Assembly (NCBI GenBank): GCA_019313105.1
Contig: JAFDBW010000271.1
Coordinates: 1-9,361 of the forward strand
DNA from: Deltaproteobacteria bacterium
GTDB lineage: Bacteria > Desulfobacterota > Desulfuromonadia > Desulfuromonadales > BM103
Length of the DNA stretch: 9,361 nucleotides
Direction of reading: 5' to 3'
Positions 1 through 5,775 of the stretch are shown here, piece by piece. How positions within the stretch are numbered: position 1 is the first letter of the stretch; each line of letters opens with the position of its first letter. The notes beneath the pieces are model-generated. The model ran no database searches. It was not told the DNA's origin and saw nothing but the letters and a program-made list of their open reading frames with translations. A program made the position numbers and the translations under genes.

Positions 1-201
1 ACCGCGGTATTCGTTGGCAACCTTGACTACAAAGCGCAGATTGGCGCAGACCAGGCGATGGGCAGCATCCATGTCTCCATCCTGCATGTGCCTGACGGCT
101 AGATCGTACTCTCGCTCGGCGCTTAACAGGTCGAACCTGTTCACCTGCACCATATAATGTTCGAAAGTATCGGTTGTGATCGGTAAGTTTAGGGTACTCA
201 T
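1..201 (-). CDS. rpoH: RNA polymerase sigma-32 (RpoH), N-terminal part, cut by the window edge
   Basis: This is the heat-shock sigma factor, which directs RNA polymerase to chaperone and protease promoters. Only the first 67 codons are present. The ATG is at 201-199 and the frame runs leftward off the edge. The N-terminus MSTLNLPITT leads into a sigma-70 region 1.2/2.1 pattern: LLSAEREYDLA, then a DxDAAHRLV stretch, then LRFVVKVANEYRG. The last segment matches the invariant LRFVV-A-Y-G core of RpoH and other sigma-70 family members. Sigma-32 is preferred over other group 3 sigmas because of the LSAEREYDLA/LRFVVKVANEYRG pairing and the heat-shock operator directly upstream. Upstream AAAGG lies about 12 bases from the start, so translation initiation looks modest. 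The gene is divergent from the lipoprotein-crcB cluster. What is missing is everything from late region 2.1 onward. Confidence 0.85.
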   Translation of the reverse strand, partial: MSTLNLPITTDTFEHYMVQVNRFDLLSAEREYDLAVRHMQDGDMDAAHRLVCANLRFVVKVANEYRG

Positions 202-227
202 TATCTTATTAACCTTTAAAGATCGTA

Positions 228-260
228 TTGTTGGCACTCTCTGTTCGAGAGTGCCAACAA
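228..260 (-). promoter_or_regulatory. CIRCE operator (HrcA site) in the rpoH leader
   Basis: TTGGCACTC (231-239), nine bases, then GAGTGCCAA (249-257). This matches the CIRCE consensus TTAGCACTC-N9-GAGTGCTAA with one compensated change per arm. The inverted repeat extends perfectly to 12 bases per arm (228-260), and nearly to 226-262. It lies 27 bases upstream of the rpoH ATG and would cover the start of the proposed rpoH transcript, the usual place for HrcA repression. HrcA itself is not encoded in the window. Confidence 0.93.
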
Positions 261-289
261 TATATACCAAATTGAATGTAATTGTGCAA
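259..289 (-). promoter_or_regulatory. Candidate rpoH promoter
   Basis: On the minus strand, TTGCAC (289-284) is followed after 17 bases by TATATA (266-261). TATATT at 264-259 is an alternative -10 with a 19-base spacer. The -35 is weak (three of six) and the -10 is reasonable. Transcription would begin around 254, inside the CIRCE element, which fits operator-controlled expression. A sigma-32-type reading (CTTGCAC as -35) is possible, but I see no CCCAT-like -10. Confidence 0.45.
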
Positions 290-319
290 GGGCAATAAAT
301 GAAAATCCCGTCTGATCGG

Positions 320-348
320 TTGACACTTGGCGTACCCCCCCGCATAAT
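320..348 (+). promoter_or_regulatory. Sigma-70-type promoter for the lipoprotein-crcB cluster
   Basis: TTGACA (320-325), a 17-base spacer and CATAAT (343-348) give six of six and five of six consensus matches at ideal spacing. Transcription would start near 355, leaving a leader of about 40 bases before the ATG at 394. The spacer contains seven consecutive C residues (335-341). The short leader has no room for a fluoride riboswitch. Confidence 0.75.
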
Positions 349-393
349 GTCTGCAAAATATCGATTATGTCAAACGTGCGCAGGAGAAAAATC

Positions 394-540
394 ATGCATA
401 TTTTTCGGCTGTTTATCGTGGGCCTTGGCCTGATTGTTCTGGTCACTGCATGTGCTACCAGCCGGGACAAGGAAAGAGGGCAGATTTATTGTCCGGCTTG
501 CGGCACAGAATTTGACGCGCTGTTTGAAAAACGTTTCTAG
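394..540 (+). CDS. Small lipoprotein with a CPxCG zinc-knuckle (48 aa)
   Basis: This is a short reading frame with good support. CAGGAG (381-386) lies seven bases before the ATG, and a strong promoter lies just upstream. Residues 1-19 form a signal peptide: MHIFR, a hydrophobic stretch, then a lipobox-like LVTAC whose Cys20 would be lipidated. The mature protein is only 29 residues, beginning CATSRDKERG. It ends with IYCPACGTEFDALFEKRF, where Cys33 and Cys36 form one CPxCG knuckle of the kind found in zinc ribbons. With a single CxxC pair, full zinc coordination would need dimerisation or a partner. The residue after the lipidated Cys is Ala, so outer-membrane sorting is the default expectation. 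The stop (538-540) sits within the ribosome-binding site of crcB, so the two are probably translationally linked. I do not recognise a named family and cannot assign a function. Confidence 0.72.
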   Translation: MHIFRLFIVGLGLIVLVTACATSRDKERGQIYCPACGTEFDALFEKRF

Positions 541-551
541 GAAGCACGGTT

Positions 552-926
552 GTGGTGAAAATTGTCTATCTCGGTATATTCGGCGGGCTAGGTTGCGTCG
601 CGCGCTACATGATCTCCGGCTGGGTGTATAACCTTGCCGGAAGGTCTCTGCCTTATGGCACCCTGGCCGTCAATGTGATCGGCTCGCTTCTGCTTGGCGT
701 GATCATGGAAGGCAGCCTGCGTAGCACGCTCCTGAGTCCGGAACTTCGCATCGGTCTCACGGTCGGCTTCATGGGTGGATTCACGACCTTTTCGACCTTT
801 TCCTACGAAACCGTTCGGCTGCTGGAGGAGGGGAGCCTGGTTGCTGCCGGAGCCAATATTCTCCTGAATGTGATAGTTTGTGTCGCCGCCGCTGTGGCCG
901 GTATCTATCTGGCTCGGCAGATATGA
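552..926 (+). CDS. crcB: Fluoride ion channel/exporter CrcB (Fluc)
   Basis: This is an inner-membrane fluoride channel of the Fluc family. It works as an antiparallel dual-topology dimer and lets toxic cytoplasmic fluoride leave the cell. At 124 residues it is the normal length. Four membrane segments are visible, near residues 3-24, 36-56, 66-88 and 97-121. Family landmarks are Arg19 in GCVARY, Asn41 in GTLAVNVIGS, and the GFMGGFTTFSTF box (72-83). The box holds the Phe80/Phe83 pair of the pore and the Gly75/Thr78 positions that line the central sodium site in known structures. The start is one of two adjacent GTG codons (552 or 555), with AGGAAG seven bases upstream overlapping the lipoprotein stop. 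It is followed after 13 bases by a DUF190 gene, a partner seen beside crcB in many genomes. Only one crcB copy is present here, which fits a homodimer. Confidence 0.95.
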   Translation: MVKIVYLGIFGGLGCVARYMISGWVYNLAGRSLPYGTLAVNVIGSLLLGVIMEGSLRSTLLSPELRIGLTVGFMGGFTTFSTFSYETVRLLEEGSLVAAGANILLNVIVCVAAAVAGIYLARQI

Positions 927-939
927 AAGCGAGGAGTTC

Positions 940-1275
940 ATGTTAATTCAGGAAGAGATGGTCCTGATGCGGATTTTTGTCGGAGAGAACGATCGCTACC
1001 AGAAGCGACCGCTCTACGAAGCTCTGGTTGAGCTGTTTTGCGATCAGGGGTTGGCCGGAGCTACGGTCATCAAGGGCGCCATGGGCTACGGTAGCCAGAG
1101 CAAGGTGCATTCCGACCGCTTTTTGCGTTTGAGCAGTGACCTGCCGGTTGTCATTGAAGTCGTGGATTACCAGGACAGGATTGATGCCGTGCTACCTCTG
1201 ATAAAGGATATGTTCCAGGGAGGCCTGATTACCCTGGAAAAAGCCAAGGTTATCAATTTTCACAAGGAGTCGTAA
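940..1275 (+). CDS. DUF190 family protein (PII-like fold)
   Basis: This is a cytoplasmic protein of about 111 residues, the usual size for DUF190 (PF02641). Known structures of this family have a ferredoxin-like fold resembling PII signalling proteins. The characteristic order is visible: MRIFVGENDRY near residue 10, PLYEALVELF (24-33), GLAGATVIKGAMGYG (37-51), S-KVHSDR (54-60), DLPVVIEVVD (67-76), and a C-terminal GGLITLEKAKVINF. The ATG at 940 has GAGGAG only three bases upstream. ATGs at 958 and 967 are alternatives, and 967 would begin right at the conserved MRIF. DUF190 genes are repeatedly found next to or fused with crcB, so a role in sensing or modulating fluoride export is plausible. 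No biochemical function is established that I know of. Confidence 0.9.
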   Translation: MLIQEEMVLMRIFVGENDRYQKRPLYEALVELFCDQGLAGATVIKGAMGYGSQSKVHSDRFLRLSSDLPVVIEVVDYQDRIDAVLPLIKDMFQGGLITLEKAKVINFHKES

Positions 1276-1281
1276 AGCCAG

Positions 1282-1746
1282 ATGTTCAACCGGATCATGT
1301 CATTATTGCAGGCTGACGCTGCGCCTGCTAAAGAAAAACGTTTTGAGAGAGTTCAGGTTGCTACCTGTGCGCTGCTTATGGAAGTCGCTCATAGCGATGG
1401 TCACTATAAAGCTGTCGAGGCGAAAATTGTCCACGAGCTGCTTGCCAACACGTTCAATCTTAGCCCTGCAACGGTTACCGAGTTGGTCGATTATTCTCAC
1501 CAGCATCGCCAGGACAGCGCCGATCTCTTCCAATTTGCCCGGGAGATCAATACCCATTTCAGCCGCGAGGAAAAAGCGGACGTCATGGAGGGGGTCTGGC
1601 GGGTGATTTATGCAGACGGCACGCTTGATAAATTCGAGGATGCCTTGGCCAGGCAGTTGGCGACCTTGTTGCGTCTTGATCACCAGGATGTGATTGAGAG
1701 GAAAATGAAGGTCTTGAACGAAGTGCGAAGCGCGGAAAAAAATTAA
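1282..1746 (+). CDS. TerB-like protein (tellurite resistance TerB fold)
   Basis: This 154-residue soluble protein is related to TerB (PF05099), an all-helical fold of paired repeats that bind divalent metal. Two half-repeats can be aligned by eye: MEVAHSDGHYKAVEAKIV (33-50) and WRVIYADGTLDKFEDALAR (106-124). Each has the Asp-Gly turn followed eight residues later by an acidic residue, which forms the metal site in TerB structures. There is no signal peptide, so it is cytoplasmic. The start lies six bases after the DUF190 stop, with AAGGAG at 1264-1269 (spacing 12). It is the fourth gene of the tight lipoprotein-crcB-DUF190 cluster. Despite the name, many stand-alone TerB-like proteins have nothing to do with tellurite. 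The other ter genes are absent here, so stress or metal sensing is only a guess. Confidence 0.82.
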   Translation: MFNRIMSLLQADAAPAKEKRFERVQVATCALLMEVAHSDGHYKAVEAKIVHELLANTFNLSPATVTELVDYSHQHRQDSADLFQFAREINTHFSREEKADVMEGVWRVIYADGTLDKFEDALARQLATLLRLDHQDVIERKMKVLNEVRSAEKN

Positions 1747-1836
1747 ACCTTGCCTTGTCATGTTGCGCCTAACGATCTCATTTGTGACTTTATCTCATAA
1801 TTATTTGATTCTCTGGCCACGCGTCGCGTGTTTCCT

Positions 1837-2439
1837 ATGTCTTCCCTGACTCGCATCGTTACATGGAGCCAAAACCTGGTTCGTGAGGTTCTCAATCCCG
1901 GCGATCTGGCCGTCGACCTGACCGCGGGCAAAGGTCGCGATACTCTCGCCCTGGCGGACGCGGTCGGGCATACCGGGCAGGTCGTGTCGTTCGATACGCA
2001 GGCCGCAGCGCTGCAACAGACCTGTGAGTTACTGCAGAATTATGACTATGTTGTAAGCAACTGGACAGACGACCGGGAAATCCGGCCAGGAAGCCAGATC
2101 GTTCTGGTGCATGCCTGTCACAGCTCACTGGAGAAAATGCTGCGGCGCCGTCCCAAGGCAATTATGGCCAACCTCGGGTACCTCCCAGGTGGAGATCCGA
2201 CGCTGATTACCGGTCCAGAGTCGACTCTCTCGGCTCTCAACCAGTCTCTTGCCCTGTTGTCTGTCGGTGGTCGTCTTGCAGTCACGGTCTATCCTGCCCA
2301 TGCCGGAGGCATTGAAGAGGCGCAAATGGTCGATGATTTATTTGTCTCCCTGCCGCGCGAGATGTGGCTGGTGCTTTTGTTGCGCGTTGCCAATCGCAGT
2401 GAGGCCCCCTACCTGTTGGTGGCCGAGCGTTTGCGCTGA
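1837..2439 (+). CDS. mnmM: MnmM/YtqB-type tRNA methyltransferase (Methyltr_MraW_2/'rRNA methylase' family)
   Basis: This is a SAM-dependent methyltransferase of the YtqB family (PF06962). The B. subtilis member, MnmM, converts nm5(s2)U34 to mnm5(s2)U34 in the wobble position of tRNAs, the step done by MnmC in E. coli. The protein has 200 residues from the ATG at 1837. SAM-binding motif I is DLTAGKGRDT (27-36), followed by an acidic SFD at 51-53 and HACH at 92-95. The family signature NLGYLPGGD is at 112-120, then GPESTLSAL, and YPAHAGGIEEA at 152-162. The signature is specific enough to separate it from generic methyltransferases. A GTG at 1828 would add three residues. Neither start has a visible Shine-Dalgarno sequence. 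The 90-base gap after the TerB-like gene has no clear terminator or promoter, so cotranscription is possible. The assignment of tRNA activity is by family. Confidence 0.87.
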   Translation: MSSLTRIVTWSQNLVREVLNPGDLAVDLTAGKGRDTLALADAVGHTGQVVSFDTQAAALQQTCELLQNYDYVVSNWTDDREIRPGSQIVLVHACHSSLEKMLRRRPKAIMANLGYLPGGDPTLITGPESTLSALNQSLALLSVGGRLAVTVYPAHAGGIEEAQMVDDLFVSLPREMWLVLLLRVANRSEAPYLLVAERLR

Positions 2440-2460
2440 AAGTCCGAAAGATAGACACCG

Positions 2461-2512
2461 GTTCCCCTCTCTGCAACGGCATGATACAACCCTTGCTGTC
2501 CGCGATGGGAAC
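2461..2512. repeat. Imperfect nested inverted repeat between convergent genes
   Basis: GTTCCC (2461-2466) pairs with GGGAAC (2507-2512). Inside it GCAACGG (2473-2479) pairs with CCCTTGC (2490-2496) with one mismatch. It fills the gap between the ends of mnmM and the beta-barrel gene and overlaps the latter's stop codon. The A-run follows it on the plus strand, so neither strand shows a hairpin followed by T residues. It is therefore not a standard intrinsic terminator. Confidence 0.4.
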
Positions 2513-3738
2513 TAAAAAAACCACTTGATAAAAACCCCTCCACCGTCACCGAACAGGCCGAATTCGCTACGCGGCAGTGCCGGCAGGAATGACGAGACAA
2601 TTTCCGGTTGATCTCCGGAATGCCAAGTCCAGAACGCCTGCAGGGAAAGATTGTCAGCCAGGCTGAGATCGAGGGTGGGGCGCATCAGTGCCGATTCGTC
2701 ATCAAGGTTGTAAATTACCAACCCCTGTAACGTTGCCAGAGGATGTAGCTCGTAAGAGGGGGCAATGATCAGGTAATGTCGACCGAGCAGGTAGGTCAGG
2801 CCTTCCTGCAGCGGAGCTGAAGCGAGTACTTCAGGATAATCTTCAGGGCCATCGACTCCGGGACCATTGTAAAGGTACTGGGTGACCACAGAAAGGCCAT
2901 TCGCGAAGCGATACCATGCCTCGATTGCCGCCACCGAGAAAGTATCATGTAGGTCGCCGTTGATTTCGTCTGTGTCTTTGCCGTCATAAAAGCTAACTTC
3001 CGCCTTCAGGCCGAGTGTCCCGAAACTGCCGGCAAGACCCGCACCAACCATGCTGCGCCCACGCAGGTCACCACCGATCATCATGATGTCAATTCCCGAC
3101 CAGTTGTCCGACCAAGTGCCGAGATAGGTGTTGTACTCAGCGTCCTCTCCCCATACAACGATGGCACCGATCTGACCATCGAGACCGTAGTTGAAGATCG
3201 TACGCACTGCATCGACGCCGCTGCGGACATCGGTGTCAATTGCATCGGGGGCGAAGGGAGCAATCACGTCGAGTGGTGAGAAGACCAGGATGCGACCTAA
3301 ACCGATCGCCTGCCGACCGATAGTTGTATCGACGGCCCCGGCCTGCCATTGCAGGTTCAAACGGTCAACCTGCAGGCGACCGGTACCATGTTTATCGTGT
3401 TGCCAGCTCTGTTCCATGTCGAGTCTGCGATTGTACTCAATCGTTTCCGGTCCGTGAAAACCTGGCGGATCGCTCCAGAGATAATGGTAATCAAGCGCCG
3501 TCTCAAGACGCCAGGCTTCGGACGTCTGCCATGCGACATCCAGGCGGGCCCGATTGCTGCTGATCCAGTACTCGGGTGCCAGGCCGGCGGGGGCCTCTTC
3601 GACATAGACGTTGAGAGACTTGATGGAACCGCTCCATTGCAGTCCTTCTGCAAGGACGGACACGGGTGTCAACATGACCACTTGGCAGTAGATCACAAGG
3701 TGCAGACAGCGTGTGATGTTCATATTGATGGGACTCAT
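2512..3738 (-). CDS. Predicted outer-membrane beta-barrel protein of an ABC envelope-transport operon
   Basis: This is a 408-residue protein with a Sec signal peptide. The likely translated start is MSPINMNITR, followed by a hydrophobic stretch and cleavage after SVLA (about residue 30). An internal ATG at residue 6 is an alternative start. The mature part is rich in alternating polar/aromatic segments, with amphipathic strand-like runs throughout. It ends in GVFIKWFF, the C-terminal aromatic strand recognised by the BAM machinery. The most conserved-looking segment is IGRQAIGLGRILVFSPLDV (140-158), followed by DAIDTDVRSGVDAVR, typical of porin-like barrels. It has no TonB box or plug. It is the last gene of the operon, and its ATG overlaps the TGA of the ATPase gene (ATGA), so it should be made together with the pump. 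It could be the outer-membrane exit or receiving site, in place of LolB. The exact family is not recognised. Confidence 0.8.
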   Translation of the reverse strand: MSPINMNITRCLHLVIYCQVVMLTPVSVLAEGLQWSGSIKSLNVYVEEAPAGLAPEYWISSNRARLDVAWQTSEAWRLETALDYHYLWSDPPGFHGPETIEYNRRLDMEQSWQHDKHGTGRLQVDRLNLQWQAGAVDTTIGRQAIGLGRILVFSPLDVIAPFAPDAIDTDVRSGVDAVRTIFNYGLDGQIGAIVVWGEDAEYNTYLGTWSDNWSGIDIMMIGGDLRGRSMVGAGLAGSFGTLGLKAEVSFYDGKDTDEINGDLHDTFSVAAIEAWYRFANGLSVVTQYLYNGPGVDGPEDYPEVLASAPLQEGLTYLLGRHYLIIAPSYELHPLATLQGLVIYNLDDESALMRPTLDLSLADNLSLQAFWTWHSGDQPEIVSSFLPALPRSEFGLFGDGGGVFIKWFF

Positions 3739-4424
3739 TTGCTGATCGTCAAGTCATCGGCAAGACAGCCGTCCTGCAGGTGGATGACCCTGCGTGCCTG
3801 CGCAATGACTCTGTCGTCATGGGAGCTGAAGATGAAGGTTGTGGCTTGCTCCCGGTTGAGTCGACGCATCAGTTCAAGTAGTTCTTCGGCGGTATGAGAG
3901 TCGAGGTTGGCAGTCGGCTCATCTGCCAGGATAACGTGCGGATCTGCCGCCATCGCCCTGGCAATTGCGACCCGCTGTTGTTGTCCTCCCGAAAGGTCTG
4001 CCGGACGGCGATTTTCCAGGCCATCGATGCCGAGGTCGACAAACAGTTTGCGCACTTTCGCCCGTCGCTCAGGTTTCGGGACCTTCTGCAGCATCAGGGT
4101 GAATTCGGCATTTTCGGCGGCTGTTAAAACCGGAATCAGATTGTACGACTGGAAGATAAAGCCGATGTTCTGCAGACGAAAGTCAGCCAACGCTTTCTTG
4201 CTGGCAGTGCCGAGGTCGAGACCATTGACGATGACGTGCCCGGAGGTCGGGTGATCAAGGCAGCCGATCAGGTTCAAAGCTGTTGTCTTGCCACTTCCGG
4301 ATGGCCCGGCCAGCACGGCAAACTCTCCGGCCTCGAAGGTCAGAGAGACGCCGGTGAGTGCCGGGATCTCCTGGCTGCCTAGGCGGTATATTTTTGAAAC
4401 GTCTTGCAGCTCAATCAGAGACAT
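3735..4424 (-). CDS. ABC transporter ATPase, LolD/MacB type
   Basis: This 229-residue nucleotide-binding subunit of the type VII (FtsX/MacB/LolCDE) ABC class couples ATP hydrolysis to periplasmic movements rather than to transport across the inner membrane. All motifs are intact. Walker A is GPSGSGKTT (40-48), the Q-loop is Gln92 in FIFQSYNLIPVLT, and the signature LSGGQQQRVAIARA covers 144-157. Walker B is VILADEPTANLD (164-175) and the switch His202 is in FSSHD. The FQSYNLIP and ADEPTANLDS wording is typical of the LolD/MacB family. The start MSLIELQDVSK (ATG 4424-4422) has GAGG about eight bases upstream. A longer in-frame start at 4481 would add 19 residues unlike the family and was rejected. 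It partners the two permeases encoded upstream and overlaps the beta-barrel gene by four bases. Confidence 0.95.
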   Translation of the reverse strand: MSLIELQDVSKIYRLGSQEIPALTGVSLTFEAGEFAVLAGPSGSGKTTALNLIGCLDHPTSGHVIVNGLDLGTASKKALADFRLQNIGFIFQSYNLIPVLTAAENAEFTLMLQKVPKPERRAKVRKLFVDLGIDGLENRRPADLSGGQQQRVAIARAMAADPHVILADEPTANLDSHTAEELLELMRRLNREQATTFIFSSHDDRVIAQARRVIHLQDGCLADDLTISK

Positions 4425-4447
4425 GAAAACCTCGACTTGCGGTACGT

Positions 4448-4534
4448 GGGACGCGAAAAACAAAATTAAAAACTGTAACAAACCAATCTAGCAAGATGTT
4501 CCTTTTACCATTCACGTCCCTCGTTCCGCGTCCC
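4448..4534. repeat. GGGACG-type inverted/direct repeats in the operon spacer
   Basis: GGGACGCG (4448-4455) and CGCGTCCC (4527-4534) form a perfect 8-base inverted repeat spanning most of the 116-base gap between the second permease and the ATPase. On the minus strand a related direct copy follows: GGGACGCGGAACGA then GGGACGTGAATGGT (4534-4507). The other permease junctions of this operon are 2 bases, so the spacer stands out. It looks like an inserted small repeat element or an internal control region. Confidence 0.5.
4465..4494 (-). promoter_or_regulatory. Weak candidate internal promoter before the ATPase gene
   Basis: On the minus strand TTGCTA (4494-4489), an 18-base AT-rich spacer, then TTTAAT (4470-4465). 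Matches are four of six and five of six. It would start a transcript near 4458, about 35 bases before the ATPase ATG, and could allow the ATPase and beta-barrel to be expressed apart from the permeases. A-T richness alone could produce this pattern, so it stays tentative. Confidence 0.25.
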
Positions 4535-4540
4535 TTCTTT

Positions 4541-5773
4541 TTAGTGATGTCGCATCCCTTCCACGGGAGTGGTCCGTCCGGCCTTGATGGCAGGGTAGGC
4601 TGCGGCAAGCAGGGTCAGGCAGACCACGTACACGGCGATGCGTAACATCCATGCAGGATCCCAGCTGGCCCGCATGACCGGATCGAAAACGACTCCGCCG
4701 AATTCTAGGGTTTCCGGGACCAGGTCAGCCAGGTCAATCCCCACGGCGACCAGGTACCAGGTTGCCAGACTGCCGAGCACAGTACCGATCGCCGCAGCGA
4801 GCAGTCCCAGGATCACGGCTTCTAGCATGATCATGCAGCGCAGAGTCATCGGCCTGGAACCCATGGCAAGGATAACACCGAATTCACGCATACGTTCCAT
4901 GACTGACATCAGCAGGGTATTGATGACACCGATCGCCACGATCAGCAGGATAATCATAAAGATAAACTTCTGGCTGGCATAGTCCAGCTTGATGGCATTG
5001 GCAAGGTTGGGCATCGCTTCTTCCCAGCTGACGGCCAGAATATCCTGGCCCTGCGCAAACTGCGCCGCAATCTGTCGATGGACCGTTGCCTCCAGTCCTG
5101 CATCGGCAAGAATCACCGCCAGTTCGTGGACTGACCCGGAGTTACCAGTCAGTTGGGTCGCCCGTCCAAGGCCGACCAGGATCAGCGAACTGTCGATGTC
5201 CTTCATCCCGGAATTGACCACGCCGCGTACGCGCAGCAACTCACTGTGCAAGGTGCCGTCCTCGTTCTGGGCGGTGACCACGAATTTCTGGCCGGGCCGT
5301 ATCTGCAGCTCGTGAAGCAGCCGGGTCCCTACCACTGCGTCGCGAGAATCTGTGGAGCGGATCATGCCGTCGGCGGGCAGGGTTTTGAGAAACGGGTTGA
5401 CCTGGCGTTCCCGGTCAGGGTCAACACCGATCAACATGACTCCCCGGCTCTCCCTGCTCGATTGTGCAAGGGCTGGGATATACAGGCGGGGCAAGACCTG
5501 CTCAACACCGTTTATCTGCGAAATATCGTCGACCAGGGAGCCATCTTTGAAATACAGGGTTTCATCGCGGCTTTCAAGATAGTTGTTTCTGTAGACGGCA
5601 ATATGTCCCGAGCCGGCGCGGACACCGCTGTCGACCATGCCGGCGTAGACGCCGAAAGAGAGGTTGTGCAGCGCCTGCACCAGCATGATGCTGAAGGCAA
5701 TTGCGGTCAGGGTGATAATCGTGCGGCGCCGGTTGCGCCAGATATTCTTCCAGGACAGTCTGACAAGGTCCAT
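4541..5773 (-). CDS. FtsX/MacB-type ABC permease (second of a pair)
   Basis: This is a 410-residue inner-membrane subunit with the MacB/LolC layout. A cytoplasmic positively charged start, WKNIWRNRRRTIIT, is followed by TM1 (about 18-44). A large periplasmic domain (about 45-265) opens with GSGHIAVYR. TM2 (270-291) runs into the FtsX-domain motif SVMERMREFG (290-299), then come TM3 (316-345) and TM4 (376-396), and the tail TTPVEGMRHH. The domains are MacB_PCD-like followed by FtsX (PF02687). The start has an excellent GGGAGGT eight bases upstream, lying inside the end of the preceding permease gene, and the gap is two bases. The paralogue upstream shares WRNRRRT, the SVMERxREFG motif and topology, so the two probably form a LolC/LolE-like heterodimer. 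No ATPase is fused, in contrast to MacB. The substrate is unknown. Confidence 0.93.
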   Translation of the reverse strand: MDLVRLSWKNIWRNRRRTIITLTAIAFSIMLVQALHNLSFGVYAGMVDSGVRAGSGHIAVYRNNYLESRDETLYFKDGSLVDDISQINGVEQVLPRLYIPALAQSSRESRGVMLIGVDPDRERQVNPFLKTLPADGMIRSTDSRDAVVGTRLLHELQIRPGQKFVVTAQNEDGTLHSELLRVRGVVNSGMKDIDSSLILVGLGRATQLTGNSGSVHELAVILADAGLEATVHRQIAAQFAQGQDILAVSWEEAMPNLANAIKLDYASQKFIFMIILLIVAIGVINTLLMSVMERMREFGVILAMGSRPMTLRCMIMLEAVILGLLAAAIGTVLGSLATWYLVAVGIDLADLVPETLEFGGVVFDPVMRASWDPAWMLRIAVYVVCLTLLAAAYPAIKAGRTTPVEGMRHH

Positions 5774-5775
5774 CG

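Noticed and set aside
301..393. Fluoride riboswitch ahead of crcB
   Set aside because: The expected leader is too short, and I could not find the pseudoknot-like GC stems of the crcB motif; a covariance-model search would settle it.
1747..1836. Separate promoter for mnmM (CATAAT at 1796-1801)
   Set aside because: No -35 of any quality lies at 16-18 bases upstream of it, so I did not annotate it.
2461..2520. Terminator for the converging mnmM and barrel genes
   Set aside because: The inverted repeat is imperfect with a large interior, and the A/T-run is on the wrong side for either direction.
3349..3897. 182-codon plus-strand frame spanning the barrel and ATPase genes
   Set aside because: It crosses two real genes on the opposite strand, has a composition unlike a protein domain, and no start signal.
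4422..4481. Longer N-terminus for the ABC ATPase beginning at 4481
   Set aside because: The extra 19 residues (MLQFLILFF...) are encoded by the repeat-bearing spacer and do not fit the family; MSLIELQDVSK at 4424 has a proper ribosome-binding site.
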